From positions 18,595 through 82,594 of the forward strand of contig NZ_BLAY01000013.1 in assembly GCF_020521235.1 (NCBI RefSeq): 64,000 bases of DNA. Reading direction: 5' to 3'. Under the pieces are notes generated by a model. It did not search any database. It was not told where the DNA came from and worked only from the letters and a program-made list of their open reading frames with translations. The DNA is from Microseira wollei NIES-4236. Lineage in GTDB: Bacteria > Cyanobacteriota > Cyanobacteriia > Cyanobacteriales > Aerosakkonemataceae. The position numbers were made by a program, and so were the translations under genes. Shown here in pieces: positions 25,034-33,976 of this stretch. Each line of letters opens with the position of its first letter. Position 1 is the stretch's first letter.

Positions 25034-25621
25034 ATGTCTACAGCGAAAGAAAATGGGTACTCTCAGGACGAAACCGTTATCCTCAAAGATGAAACGGGAC
25101 GCGAACTAACCTGTTACGTCGAGGAAACCGTTCCAGCAGAAGGCAAAGAGTACGTTTTATTGCGTCCAGTCGATGATACGGTGGAGATTTTTTCCTGGCA
25201 GGCAGATCAAGAGGAAGAAGCATTTTTGGTGGAAGAGGAGGAAGTACTGGATGAAATTTTTCCCATTGCTCAAGCCGTGCTGGCAGAGCAAGATTTGACC
25301 CTCAAACGCAGCGCTTTCGCCTTGACGTTAGCCGGGGACGTGCCGCCGCCAACCGAAGAAGACATTCTCACCCTAGAAATTGACGACGAAGCAGCCCTAG
25401 CCCCCCTAGAGCCAGAGCAGTTGCAGTTCCTCGCCAATTTTTACCACGAAGACCACGAATACGAAGTGTTTAGACGCCTTGACCCCCTACTTTTGTTTGC
25501 CCGTCGCAACAACGCCGGAGAACTTGAGTTACTTTCCCCAGAAGAATTTCAAAGGGTGCAACCGATACTGGAAGAAAAGCTGGCGCAGCTAGAAGACGAG
25601 ATGTACGACGAAGAAGAATGA
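25034..25621 (+). CDS. DUF3727 protein with DUF1292-like N-terminus
   Basis: A 195-residue, very acidic protein. The N-terminal 65 residues (DETVILKDETGRELTCYVEE...EYVLLRPVDDTVEIFSW) fit the small DUF1292 fold. The rest (ALTLAGDVPPPTEEDILTLE; VFRRLDPLLLFARRNNAGEL; QPILEEKLAQLEDEMYDEEE) fits cyanobacterial/plastid DUF3727. It is coupled to ruvX (10-bp gap). Function is unknown; conservation next to ruvX and mltG hints at a housekeeping role. Confidence 0.9.
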   Translation: MSTAKENGYSQDETVILKDETGRELTCYVEETVPAEGKEYVLLRPVDDTVEIFSWQADQEEEAFLVEEEEVLDEIFPIAQAVLAEQDLTLKRSAFALTLAGDVPPPTEEDILTLEIDDEAALAPLEPEQLQFLANFYHEDHEYEVFRRLDPLLLFARRNNAGELELLSPEEFQRVQPILEEKLAQLEDEMYDEEE

Positions 25622-25739
25622 AATTGATAGTTTGCGGTAGATAGATTGCACAAAAGCGCCTGCTTTGGGGAGAGCAGGTGGAAAATCTCCCCAAAAACCA
25701 ACAAACTGAGCCTAGTATTCCGCCACAGCAGTTTTGACA

Positions 25740-26112
25740 AATAGGGTGAAATAGCACGCACCTTGTGCGGTAAGAGAACCGATCAAAATTAGTTTGGTGG
25801 ATTACTAGAGGGCAGGAGTTGAGCGCGCAAGCACGATCAGCCAAAACCAAAGCTGGAAAAACGCTGGCTGCACGACGTTAAACCAAAAATGGAGACGAAG
25901 TTCAACGACTCCACCCCATAGGCGGGTGGGGATTGACCGAACCAATTCGGACAAGGTAAGCGTTGAATAGCCCGCCCTTGACTTGATTTGGTACAGACTT
26001 CCGAATGCTTCCCTAGTTCGGATTTCCTCTAAGGCCGCTCGGGGTAGGGCGTTGGGTAGAGCCAAGACATCAAAATCTGCGTTGGGCAAAGGGACTTAAA
26101 CAATTTGGGTTA
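25740..26112 (+). ncRNA. Candidate omega RNA (HEARO-type) upstream of isrB
   Basis: The gap 25622-26129 is non-coding, GC-rich and can form hairpins (for example ATAGGCGGGTGG near 25918 with CCACCCC just before it, and GGGCAGGAGTTGAGCGC near 25811). It sits directly 5' of the IsrB-like gene, where IscB/IsrB elements encode their guide RNA. Position is the main evidence. Exact ends are not determinable by eye; the guide would be at the 5' end, outside the element's left end. Confidence 0.5.
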
Positions 26113-26129
26113 TACCAATTATGTGAATT

Positions 26130-26330
26130 ATGCGAATTCCAGTTCTAGACGCAAATCATCAGCCGTTAATGCCTACGACGCCTGCACGGGTGCGGAAGTG
26201 GATTGAATGTGGCAAGGCAATCAAGCGCTGGTCAGATTGCGGACAGTTCTACGTGCAACTCACCGTAGAGCCATCGGGACGCAATACTCAGCAGATTGTT
26301 GTCGGAATTGACCCGGGCAAAAAGTATTCA
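26130..26330 (+). CDS. isrB: IsrB-like protein, first exon (PLMP domain and RuvC-I start)
   Basis: 67 codons: MRIPVLDANHQPLMPTTPAR, then RVRKWIECGKAIKRWSDCGQ and QIVVGIDPGKKYS. PLMPTTPAR is the PLMP motif diagnostic of IscB/IsrB, and GIDPGKKYS is the RuvC-I strand with the catalytic Asp. The reading frame then runs into the group II intron, where it would stop at 26370-26372. Joined to 28882 onward it continues in phase as GIGGKFTLYTAHLILPF, the expected family sequence. IsrB proteins are omega-RNA-guided nickases lacking the HNH domain. Confidence 0.85.
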
Positions 26331-26999
26331 CTGCGATTCGTTTCCACTCAAATGGATAGCCTAGCGGCTTGAAGTGTACGCGGAGCAAGGTTACTAGCCC
26401 CCAGTATGGGTTAGAAACAACAGAACCTTGACAACTTAACAGCCTTGTAGGTGAGAACCTTACCAAGCTATACAGCAAAGACAGTAAGGGAGTGAAAACA
26501 CTCATAATATCAAGTCCTACCGCTAAGGTGCATAGCTGAAAGCGCTACCCCTATCTTCAGAACTAGCAACTCTGAGGGTAAAGCGGGGTAGTTAAGTGGA
26601 GGTAACTCAGGAGTCTGACTGGGAATCCCTTCTAGCAAGAAATCTATGAGTAGCACAAGCAAAGGTACGTTTGAATCGTCGTCAGCTTGAACCTGTGAAA
26701 ACAGACTGATACACTGGGAATCCCCAAAAGGGGTAAGGATAGGGAGTTGGCAACTTGAATATTGACCAATAAGCACTTCTCATAAACCCGGCGAACAGTA
26801 CCGCTCTAAGGATTCAAAACAAAGGCTGTTAGGAACGGATTAACCCCCGCACACCTCTTGAGAGGGTCGATACTCAAGTAGGTAGCTAGCCGCATGGTAG
26901 GCAGGGGTGGGATTGAGACAGAAGCTAATGCCTTGCTGTAATGGCAAGGATACGCTGACAGTCTCACGGAGATTTGGAAGATAGAGGTGTAAGTAGTGA

Positions 27000-28748
27000 G
27001 TGTATATGCCTAAAACAGAGCAACAAGCAACTGTGGGATGGGAACAAAGCGACTGGCGCAAGCTAGAGCGGGTAGTTTTCAAGCTCCAAAAGCGCATCTA
27101 TCAAGCCTCTCAACGTGGAGACATTAAGGCAGTCCGCAAGCTTCAGAAAACGTTGATCAAGTCCTGGTCGGCTAGAATGCTTGCCGTCCACAGGGTGACT
27201 CAGGAGAACAGGGGCAAGAAAACCGCTGGCGTAGACGGGGTGAAAAGATTAACCTCTAAGCAACGTATGGCACTTGTTGACCGACTGAGAAACATAAACG
27301 ACCGAAAAGCAAAACCAGTAAGAAGGGTTTGGATTGACAAACCTGGAAGAACTGAAAAACGCCCACTAGGTATCCCAACAATGGACGATAGGGCAGCCCA
27401 AGCCCTGGTTAAAGCAGCACTAGAGCCAGAATGGGAAGCTAAGTTTGAGCCAAACAGCTACGGCTTCCGACCGGGGCGCTCATGTCATGATGCGATTGAA
27501 GCCATATTTCAGGCAATCAACCAGAAACCCAAATATGTTCTGGATGCAGATATTGCTAAATGCTTCGACCGAATCAACCACGAGACACTGCTCAACAAAC
27601 TAAATACATTCCCCACCATGCGACGCTTAATCAAGTCCTGGTTGAAAGCGGGAGTGGTGGACTGGAGTACCTATGCCAATAGGCAAAAAGGCTACAGTCC
27701 GACATCTGAGGGTACGCCACAGGGCGCGGTGATTTCCCCGTTACTAGCAAACATCGCCCTCCACGGTTTGGAAAACCGCCTAAAGCAATTTGCGGGAACA
27801 CTGCCGGGTAGAGATGGCTTTGGCAAACGCGACTTAATGAAGCAATTGTCAGTCATCAGATATGCAGATGATTTTGTCATCCTACACCCGGATAAAGACG
27901 TAGTCCAAAGATGTCAGCAGATAACAGCCGATTGGTTAAAATACATGGGCTTGGAATTAAAACCTGAAAAGACAAGACTTTCCCACACGCTGAACACGAC
28001 CGAAGAAGGTAATGTGGGGTTCAACTTCTTGGGCTTCACCATTAGGCAGTTTGAAGTAGGAAGACACGCCTCTAAACAGGGATTTAAGACCATCATCACC
28101 CCATCCAAAGAAGCGGTAAAGTCACACACCCAGAAAATAGGAACCATCATACAACAGCACAAAACAGCGCCTAAAAAAGCGCTAATTGCTAGACTCAACC
28201 CGATTATTAGGGGATGGAGCAACTATCAAAGGGGACAATGCAGTAAGGAAACCTACCAACACTGTGACAACATCACTTACTTGCAACTTAGAGGATGGGC
28301 AGTAAGCCGTCACAAGGGTAAACAAAGAGGAACCAAGGTCGGCAAAGAATGGAGACGCAGAGGAACTAGAAACTGGGTCTTCGCCACCAAAGACGGAAAG
28401 TTTTCTCTCATCAATCATTCAGACACAAAGGTTGTCCGCCACACCAAGGTAGAAGGCGTTAAGAGTCCCTATGACGGCGATTGGGTATATTGGAGCGCAC
28501 GAAAGGGAGATTTCCCCGGAGTTAAGAAACAGGTAGCACAACTGGTTAAAGAACAAGGTGGAAAATGCTATCACTGCGGACATTACTTTAGCCCGGTAAG
28601 CCTCGCAGAAATACATCACAAGGACGGAAACCATAAAAACAACAAGCGAGGAAATCTAGCTCTAGTACATGGTCACTGCCACGACCTAATCCACGCCAAC
28701 TGGGAACTAAGCGCTATTGAGGATTGGATTGATGAACATCCTTTCTAG
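27000..28748 (+). CDS. ltrA: Group II intron reverse transcriptase/maturase with HNH domain
   Basis: 582 residues. The RT domain has RPLGIPTMDDRAAQALVKAA, NSYGFRPGRSCHDAIEAIF, DADIAKCFDRI, GTPQGAVISPLLANI and the catalytic YADD in VIRYADDFVILH. Domain X (maturase) has NPIIRGWSNYQRG. The C-terminal HNH endonuclease has CYHCG, EIHHKDGNHKNNKRGNL and LVHGHCHDLIH, which cleaves the second target strand. All catalytic residues seem intact, so the intron may be mobile. GTG 27000 follows GAGGTG; ATG 27006 is an alternative. The ORF stop precedes domain V, as is usual for domain IV-encoded proteins. Confidence 0.95.
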   Translation: MYMPKTEQQATVGWEQSDWRKLERVVFKLQKRIYQASQRGDIKAVRKLQKTLIKSWSARMLAVHRVTQENRGKKTAGVDGVKRLTSKQRMALVDRLRNINDRKAKPVRRVWIDKPGRTEKRPLGIPTMDDRAAQALVKAALEPEWEAKFEPNSYGFRPGRSCHDAIEAIFQAINQKPKYVLDADIAKCFDRINHETLLNKLNTFPTMRRLIKSWLKAGVVDWSTYANRQKGYSPTSEGTPQGAVISPLLANIALHGLENRLKQFAGTLPGRDGFGKRDLMKQLSVIRYADDFVILHPDKDVVQRCQQITADWLKYMGLELKPEKTRLSHTLNTTEEGNVGFNFLGFTIRQFEVGRHASKQGFKTIITPSKEAVKSHTQKIGTIIQQHKTAPKKALIARLNPIIRGWSNYQRGQCSKETYQHCDNITYLQLRGWAVSRHKGKQRGTKVGKEWRRRGTRNWVFATKDGKFSLINHSDTKVVRHTKVEGVKSPYDGDWVYWSARKGDFPGVKKQVAQLVKEQGGKCYHCGHYFSPVSLAEIHHKDGNHKNNKRGNLALVHGHCHDLIHANWELSAIEDWIDEHPF

Positions 28749-28805
28749 TCCCCTAACCCTGAAGATGGGAATTGAGGTACACATGACAAGTGCCGAATCT
28801 TTGAG

Positions 28806-28881
28806 GAGCCGTGTGAAGAGAAATTTTCAAGCACGGTTTTGTAGGAGAGTTCGGGGAAGTGATTCCCCGTTCGACTCCAGC
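28806..28881 (+). ncRNA. Group II intron domains V and VI
   Basis: Domain V: GAGCCGTGTGAAGAG then AAATTTTCAAGCACGGTTTT, a 34-35 nt hairpin with the expected GAGCCGTG/CACGGTTT pairing. Domain VI: GGAG...CGGGGAA/TTCCCCG...CTCC, with an unpaired A in CGACTCC as the likely branch point 7 nt before the proposed 3' splice site. Confidence 0.85.
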
Positions 28882-29784
28882 GGAATTGGCGGGAAGTTCA
28901 CGCTATATACGGCACATCTGATTCTGCCGTTCCCAGCGGTACGAGATCGGATGGATGCACGGCGGTTAATGCGACTCTTAAGACGAGGACGCAGAATCAA
29001 CCGCAAGATGGCATTCTCAAAACGCGCCCATCGTCAGAAGCGATTGGCGAATCGTCGTCAAGGCAAACTTGCACCGTCGAACAGTGCCAATCGTCAGCTA
29101 GAACTCAGAATCGTGTCTTTTCTCTGCCAGCTGTACCCAGTGGCAGAAATCAGGTATGAGTATGTTCGGGCAGATGTGGACTTAACCAGTGGGCGCAGAG
29201 CGGCGAAATCAGGAAAAGGCTTCTCTGGGGTGATGGTGGGTCAAGTTTGGATGCCCAAACAGTTGGGACAAATTGCGTCCACGATTAAAATCGAAGACCA
29301 TCAGACTGCCTCAACTCGCAAGCATCTCGGACTGGTCAACAACAAAGCAGACAAGTCACTGGCGCAGTTCAACACTCACGCAGTAGATGGTGTAAGTATT
29401 GCCGCCTCTCACTTTGTTCAGTATCGGCAAGATCGCAAACAGGGTGAAGACGGTGCGAACTGGTTCGCCTCGGTTTCGATTACACCTGCATTGTTTTTTG
29501 TGATTCGCCGTCCTCCCTACAGTCGTCGTCAACTGCATTTGATGGTTCCGGCGAAAGGTGGCAATCGGCGCAAATATGGCCGTCATGGATTGCGTAAAGG
29601 TGATTTGGTCGATTCCCCCAAAGGAATTGGCTACGCAGCGTGGCGATACCGAAAAACAAATATCTGTCAGCGATGCCAACTGGAAGCGGTTGGGGCAGAT
29701 TGCGGCATCGAAGGTGTCGTTAATTCGCAGAAGTATTGGGTTGGTTGTTTGGGTGGCACCCTTGCCACACTCAACAACCGCTGA
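28882..29784 (+). pseudogene. isrB: IsrB-like protein, second exon (bridge helix, RuvC-II/III), frameshifted
   Basis: Continues the protein as GIGGKFTLYTAHLILPF, an Arg-rich bridge helix (RRLMRLLRRGRRINRK), RuvC-II (AEIRYEYVRADVD) and RuvC-III (NTHAVDGVSIAAS), followed by IRRPPYSRRQLHLMVPAKGG. No HNH domain lies between RuvC-II and III (about 60 residues only), hence IsrB rather than IscB. Near 29640 the expected C-terminal text (GDTEKQISVSDANWKRLGQI) is found in another frame, so a one-base shift truncates or garbles the last part. All three RuvC motifs precede the shift. The alternative frame runs without a stop into mltG. Confidence 0.8.
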
Positions 29785-29833
29785 TATCACTCCCCACCGC
29801 TACCGGCGGATGGGGTATCTCGGAGATAAAGAG

Positions 29834-30928
29834 ATGAAAGCTGTCAGGGGCTCCTCAAAATGGTTGTTTTACCTGGTGCTGCTCCCAGCAGTACTGGGAT
29901 TGTGTGCTTGGCAGGGCTGGGCTTGGTGGAGTTGGGCTAGTGCGCCGCCTGTTACATCCTCAACGCCATCCGAGCGAGCGGAAAACACAGTGCAAATCAG
30001 AATTCCCCAAGGCACGACGGCGCAGCAAATCGGGCGCGATCTCAAAGCAGCCGGGTTGATTCGCTCCACTGTAGCATGGAATCTTTGGGGGCGTTGGTTA
30101 AGGCTGCAAAACAAGGGGTCTTTTCAGGCAGGAACATACGAACTCTCACCCTTGACTTCGCTCTCAGAAATTGCAGCTAAACTTGGCAGCGGCGGCGTCG
30201 TGCAACAAAGCTTTACGATTCCCGAAGGCTGGTCGCTGCGGCAAATGGCAGCTTACTTTGAATCCCAAGGCTTTTTTGCCGCCTCTGAATTTCTCGCCGC
30301 TGCCAAACAAATTCCCCGCGATCAATTTCCCTGGTTACCCGCAGGGTTACCCCACTTGGAAGGCTTTTTATACCCGGATACCTACCAACTGGCATCGGGT
30401 GCGATCGCTCCAGAAACCGTCATCAAACTGATGCTGAAACGATTTGAAGAAGTAGCGCTGCCAATTTACGACCGCGCTAGAGTGAACAAACAAACCTCTT
30501 ACAATCTCTTGCAATGGGTAACGCTGGCTTCAGTTGTAGAAAAAGAGGCAGTAGTTCCCACCGAACGCCGTAAGATTGCGGGTGTTTTTGTCAAACGATT
30601 GCAGCGAGGAATGAGACTCGAATCTGACCCCACGGTTGAATACGGATTGAACATCAGACAGACAGCGGATCAACCCCTGACGTTCAAGCAAGTCAGAACC
30701 CCTTCTCCTTATAACACCTATCTCAATCCAGGTCTGCCCCCCACCCCCATTGCCAGTCCGGGAGTTCCCAGCTTAGAAGCCACCCTCAATCCCGAAAACA
30801 CCGAGGAAATCTTCTTTGTAGCCCGCTACGACGGCACCCATGTCTTCAGTCGCACCCTCGCCGAACACGAAGCAGCGGTGAGGAAGATCCGGCAACAACG
30901 GGAAGCGCGACGCAAGGCGGCTCCTTAG
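29834..30928 (+). CDS. mltG: Endolytic murein transglycosylase MltG
   Basis: 364 residues from ATG 29834, preceded by GGAG at 8 bp; the frame is open further upstream but that is isrB remnant. It has an N-terminal membrane anchor (SSKWLFYLVLLPAVLGLCAW), a LysM-like part (VQIRIPQGTTAQQIGRDLKA; FTIPEGWSLRQMAAYF) and the YceG catalytic domain with LEGFLYPDTYQ, the catalytic Glu in WVTLASVVEKEA, and TPSPYNTYLNPGLPPTPIASPG. It cleaves nascent peptidoglycan to end glycan chains. The insertion upstream may have altered its promoter or uncoupled it from ruvX. Confidence 0.95.
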   Translation: MKAVRGSSKWLFYLVLLPAVLGLCAWQGWAWWSWASAPPVTSSTPSERAENTVQIRIPQGTTAQQIGRDLKAAGLIRSTVAWNLWGRWLRLQNKGSFQAGTYELSPLTSLSEIAAKLGSGGVVQQSFTIPEGWSLRQMAAYFESQGFFAASEFLAAAKQIPRDQFPWLPAGLPHLEGFLYPDTYQLASGAIAPETVIKLMLKRFEEVALPIYDRARVNKQTSYNLLQWVTLASVVEKEAVVPTERRKIAGVFVKRLQRGMRLESDPTVEYGLNIRQTADQPLTFKQVRTPSPYNTYLNPGLPPTPIASPGVPSLEATLNPENTEEIFFVARYDGTHVFSRTLAEHEAAVRKIRQQREARRKAAP

Positions 30929-30971
30929 TCCAATTAATACCGAGTCAGCTAATAGCCAATGGTTAATTGTC

Positions 30972-31059
30972 AGAAGAAGAACTTTACAATTAACCATTAG
31001 CAATTAGCCATTAGCAATTAACCATTAGCAATTAGCCATTAGCAATTAGCCATTAGCAA
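30972..31059. repeat. Heptamer tandem repeats before yqeG
   Basis: About a dozen 7-mers of the types CAATTAG, CCATTAG and CAATTAA reach to within 4 bp of the yqeG ATG. There is no Shine-Dalgarno sequence, so the repeat forms the 5' leader. Confidence 0.9.
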
Positions 31060-31062
31060 TTT

Positions 31063-31611
31063 ATGTCTTGGGGCGCCCTATTACAGCCTGATTTAATTCT
31101 AGAGGGGTCAGTAGTAAATCTGACACCGGAGATGTTGCAAAAATATCAGATCAAGGGTCTGGTATTGGATGTGGATGACACCCTAGTACCGCTCAAGGTC
31201 GCCCAGGCATCGCAGGAGTTGCACCAATGGGTCGAGGAAATCCGACAGGTGGCGCAGATGTGGCTGGTGAGCAATAACCTGAGCGAGGCGCGCATCGGTA
31301 GCATTGCTCGCGCTTTAAACTTACCCTACCTGCACGGGGCTAGCAAGCCGTCACGGCGCAAGTTAAGACAGGCAGTCAAAGCGATGAACCTGCCGGTGGA
31401 ACAGGTGGGAATGGTGGGCGATCGCTTGTTTACCGACGTGCTGGCTGGTAATCGCCTCGGCATGTTTACCATTTTGGTAGAACCCATCGTCCCTCCCGCC
31501 CAAGCCATCGATTCGTTTGGGGTGCGTGCGCTGGAAGTCTGGGTGTCGCAAGTCTTGGGCGCTACCCTACCCCCACGGCAACAAAAATTTACTAACCATC
31601 GTAAATCCTGA
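31063..31611 (+). CDS. YqeG-family HAD phosphatase
   Basis: 182 residues of the YqeG IIIA-type HAD family (relatives include yeast Gep4, a phosphatidylglycerophosphate phosphatase). Motif I is LVLDVDDTLVPL, motif II WLVSNNLSE, and motif III/IV KPSRRKLRQA with MVGDRLFTDVLAGNRLGM. In cyanobacteria it could complete phosphatidylglycerol synthesis; that role is inferred from homologues. It is downstream of mltG as in many cyanobacteria. Confidence 0.92.
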   Translation: MSWGALLQPDLILEGSVVNLTPEMLQKYQIKGLVLDVDDTLVPLKVAQASQELHQWVEEIRQVAQMWLVSNNLSEARIGSIARALNLPYLHGASKPSRRKLRQAVKAMNLPVEQVGMVGDRLFTDVLAGNRLGMFTILVEPIVPPAQAIDSFGVRALEVWVSQVLGATLPPRQQKFTNHRKS

Positions 31612-31697
31612 TAATCGTAAACATAAAAAAATTATTATGATTTTTCAGGCTCTGGGATTCTAGATCCTGAAAAATCGGGTCAGCCAAGATAAAGACC

Positions 31698-31905
31698 GTG
31701 AACTACCCCAACCTATAGACCGACGGGGCTTTCCAATTCAACGGGAAATGCCGCTATAACCATGTAGTTTTATTGGTCTTACATTCCCTCCAAGGGCAGG
31801 AGTTTTAGTTCCTAAGACCCAAACTTATCGCCGTGACATATACCTATTAGCTTGGTTTTCGCTTATGGCATTGATGTACAAACATTTCTCAATTATAGCA
31901 CATTC
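31698..31905 (-). mobile_element. IS200/IS605-type remnant: tnpB 3' end and right end
   Basis: On the minus strand the text GGAGGGAATGTAAGACCAA is followed about 95 nt later by GGGGTAGTTCAC. The same 19 bases occur in the tnpB fragment at about 52150-52168, also followed by GTAGGTAGTTCAC at 52242. Only the last 30 or so TnpB codons (CLG-TKTPALGGNVRP) and the terminal region (where the guide-RNA scaffold lies) are present. It may be a non-autonomous derivative or a deletion scar. It occupies most of the yqeG-proB gap. Confidence 0.65.
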
Positions 31906-31965
31906 AATGGCGACATTAGGGCATCTTGTTATGGGTAATCGGTAATTGGCTTTGACCCACGACCC

Positions 31966-31996
31966 AATCTAAAATCTAAAATCTGAAATCTAAAAT
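31966..31996. repeat. Heptamer tandem repeat before proB
   Basis: ATCTAAA-type 7-mers (four copies, one variant ATCTGAA) end a few bases before the proB ATG. Same array type as 6034-6066 and 60403-60434. Confidence 0.85.
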
Positions 31997-32001
31997 TGCT
32001 T

Positions 32002-33117
32002 ATGTCTCAAACGCTTATTGTCAAAATTGGCACATCTAGTCTGACGCAGCCGGAAACAGGCCGTCTCGCCCTTTCTACCATCGCTACTTTAGTTGAAACC
32101 CTGACAAATTTGCGTCACCAGGGTCACCGAGTCGTGTTAGTATCATCGGGAGCGGTGGGGGTGGGGTGCGATCGCTTGGGCATCACCGAACGACCCCGCA
32201 GCGTCACCCTCAAGCAAGCTGTAGCGGCGGTGGGACAGGGACGCTTGATGCGCGTGTACGACGATTTGTTTAGCCACCTGCAACAACCGATTGCCCAAGT
32301 ACTGCTGACGCGGGGCGACTTAGTACAGCGCAGCCGCTATGTCAATGCCTACAACACGTTTCAAGAACTACTGCGCCTGGGCGTTATCCCGATTGTGAAC
32401 GAAAACGACACCGTAGCCGTCGAGGAATTAAAATTTGGCGATAACGATACCCTCTCTGCCCTAGTCGCCAGCTTAATCGAAGCCGACTGGCTATTTTTAC
32501 TCACAGATGTGGATCGCCTTTACTCAGCCGATCCCCGCAGCAATCCCGATGCTCAACCGATTGCTTTAGTTAACCGCATCGAGCAATTAGAAGAATTACA
32601 GGTACAAACCGGAGCTGCCGGTTCCCAATGGGGAACCGGCGGCATGGTGACCAAAATTTCGGCAGCTCGAATTGCCACCGTTGCGGGTGTGCGAACAGTT
32701 ATCACCGAAGGCAGATCGCCCCATAACATCCAAAAAATCTTGCAGGGAGAACAGATCGGCACCCACTTCGCGCCCCAAACAGTGCCAACGAATGCCCGCA
32801 AACGCTGGATCGCTCACGGGTTAATCCCCGCAGGCAAGCTTTACTTGGACGCGGGAGCAGTCAAAGCCGTTACCTCTGCGGGGAAATCCCTTTTAGCTGC
32901 TGGAATTACGTCTATAGAGGGAGACTTTCAGGCATCCGATGCCGTTACTCTATACGATACAGAAGGTCGCGCCATCGCTAGAGGAATTGCGAACTACAGC
33001 AGCACCGAGCTGGAGCGGATTCGAGGGCATCAATCTGCAGAAATTCCTGCCATATTGGGCTATGCAGGCGCAGCAACGGTAGTTCATCGCGATAACCTCG
33101 TTCTGCTCAACAGTTAA
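32002..33117 (+). CDS. proB: Glutamate 5-kinase
   Basis: 371 residues from ATG 32002; a TTG two codons earlier is less likely. It catalyses ATP-dependent phosphorylation of glutamate, the first step of proline synthesis. It has the amino-acid kinase fold ([69 protein letters not shown]) and a C-terminal PUA domain ([35 protein letters not shown]). Length fits PUA-containing ProB. No proA is adjacent. The heptamer array replaces a normal ribosome site. Confidence 0.96.
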   Translation: MSQTLIVKIGTSSLTQPETGRLALSTIATLVETLTNLRHQGHRVVLVSSGAVGVGCDRLGITERPRSVTLKQAVAAVGQGRLMRVYDDLFSHLQQPIAQVLLTRGDLVQRSRYVNAYNTFQELLRLGVIPIVNENDTVAVEELKFGDNDTLSALVASLIEADWLFLLTDVDRLYSADPRSNPDAQPIALVNRIEQLEELQVQTGAAGSQWGTGGMVTKISAARIATVAGVRTVITEGRSPHNIQKILQGEQIGTHFAPQTVPTNARKRWIAHGLIPAGKLYLDAGAVKAVTSAGKSLLAAGITSIEGDFQASDAVTLYDTEGRAIARGIANYSSTELERIRGHQSAEIPAILGYAGAATVVHRDNLVLLNS

Positions 33118-33976
33118 ACCAAGCTGATTCAGCTGTGACTACGATCCTCTTTACTGTACTGTTTAATCCAACAGCGTTCTAAAAGATCTACCTTGTGGCG
33201 ATGCCAATAGCGACGAGGATTCAATATAGTTGTGGAACAAAATAGGGGCTGGTTGAGGAACTGCCAGACAGGAAAGCGAATCGTACTGTGTTTTATAGTC
33301 ATAAACTGAATATTGTTGAGTGCGGTGGCTCCAAAATTAGCACCGTATCATCTGGATTGACATTGTACGGCCTGTTGGTATAACTTTGCCAAAAACTACC
33401 AATGGTTGTCTTGGTGAAGATTGCGGGATTTTATGATAGATTTTTTACTTGGTTTAGTGTAGTTTCCCGGTAGCGCGAACCAATGGGTTTGTGCTAAGTA
33501 GTATCGCAGCGCACAAAACTTGGCAGCTTGTAGTATCATACCGTCTCGAGAGTCGCTAGTGAGTAAATAGACGGAGGAAGAGTCCCCCTTGTACCTTTTA
33601 TTACCAAAACATCAGGTAAAATTTTCCTTTGAACCCCTGACTCGCCGTGGAAGTGGGAAAGTTTTGCCATAATACAGGGTGGGTGCGATGGCGTACCCGT
33701 TGGTGGAAATGGGGATTTTTTGCCACAAATCTCCGGGTTAGATCGTAACTCCCCATCTGGCAAATCCGTAGAATTTACAAAAATATACTTTACAGGAACT
33801 TTAAAAACAGTATAAAATAGATCTGGATTTTAAAGATTATATAAAAATATGGGATTGTACGTAGAAGCTATAACCAAGATTGATAAGATTTAAGCTACAA
33901 CTTTGCTATCAAATACGCTGGCATAACAGTTAAAGATACATCAAGGCATTTACCTCATGTCAAGAAGGATAAACAC
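33118..33976. other. Long intergenic region, no gene recognised
   Basis: About 860 bp between proB and the polysaccharide locus. Short open frames occur but none has a credible product or ribosome site. The last 200 bp (33770-33976) are AT-rich (ATATAAAAATATGGG; TATAAAATAGATC), so they probably hold the promoter of the glycosyltransferase gene. No strong hairpins or repeat families stand out. Confidence 0.6.

Larger units (their letters stand above)
26331..28881 (+). mobile_element. Group II intron inserted in isrB
   Basis: A 2.55-kb intron with an internal reverse-transcriptase gene (27000-28748) and a recognisable domain V at 28806-28840, followed by a domain VI-like stem. Boundaries are set by restoring the isrB frame. 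The upstream exon ends TATTCA; a TGAATA at 26756-26761 could be EBS1 pairing with it as IBS1 (a 6-base match, which can occur by chance). The 5' end reads CTGCG rather than the usual GTGCG, and the 3' end AGC rather than AY, so splice sites may be off by a few bases or mutated. About 670 nt of 5' ribozyme domains precede the ORF. Confidence 0.85.

Noticed and set aside
26341..26372. Continuation of the first isrB exon to a stop at 26370-26372
   Set aside because: The residues after GIDPGKKYS do not fit the family and lie within the intron's 5' ribozyme region.
29356..29790. 144-residue minus-strand frame across the isrB second exon
   Set aside because: It is antisense to recognisable RuvC-III coding and has no supporting motif.
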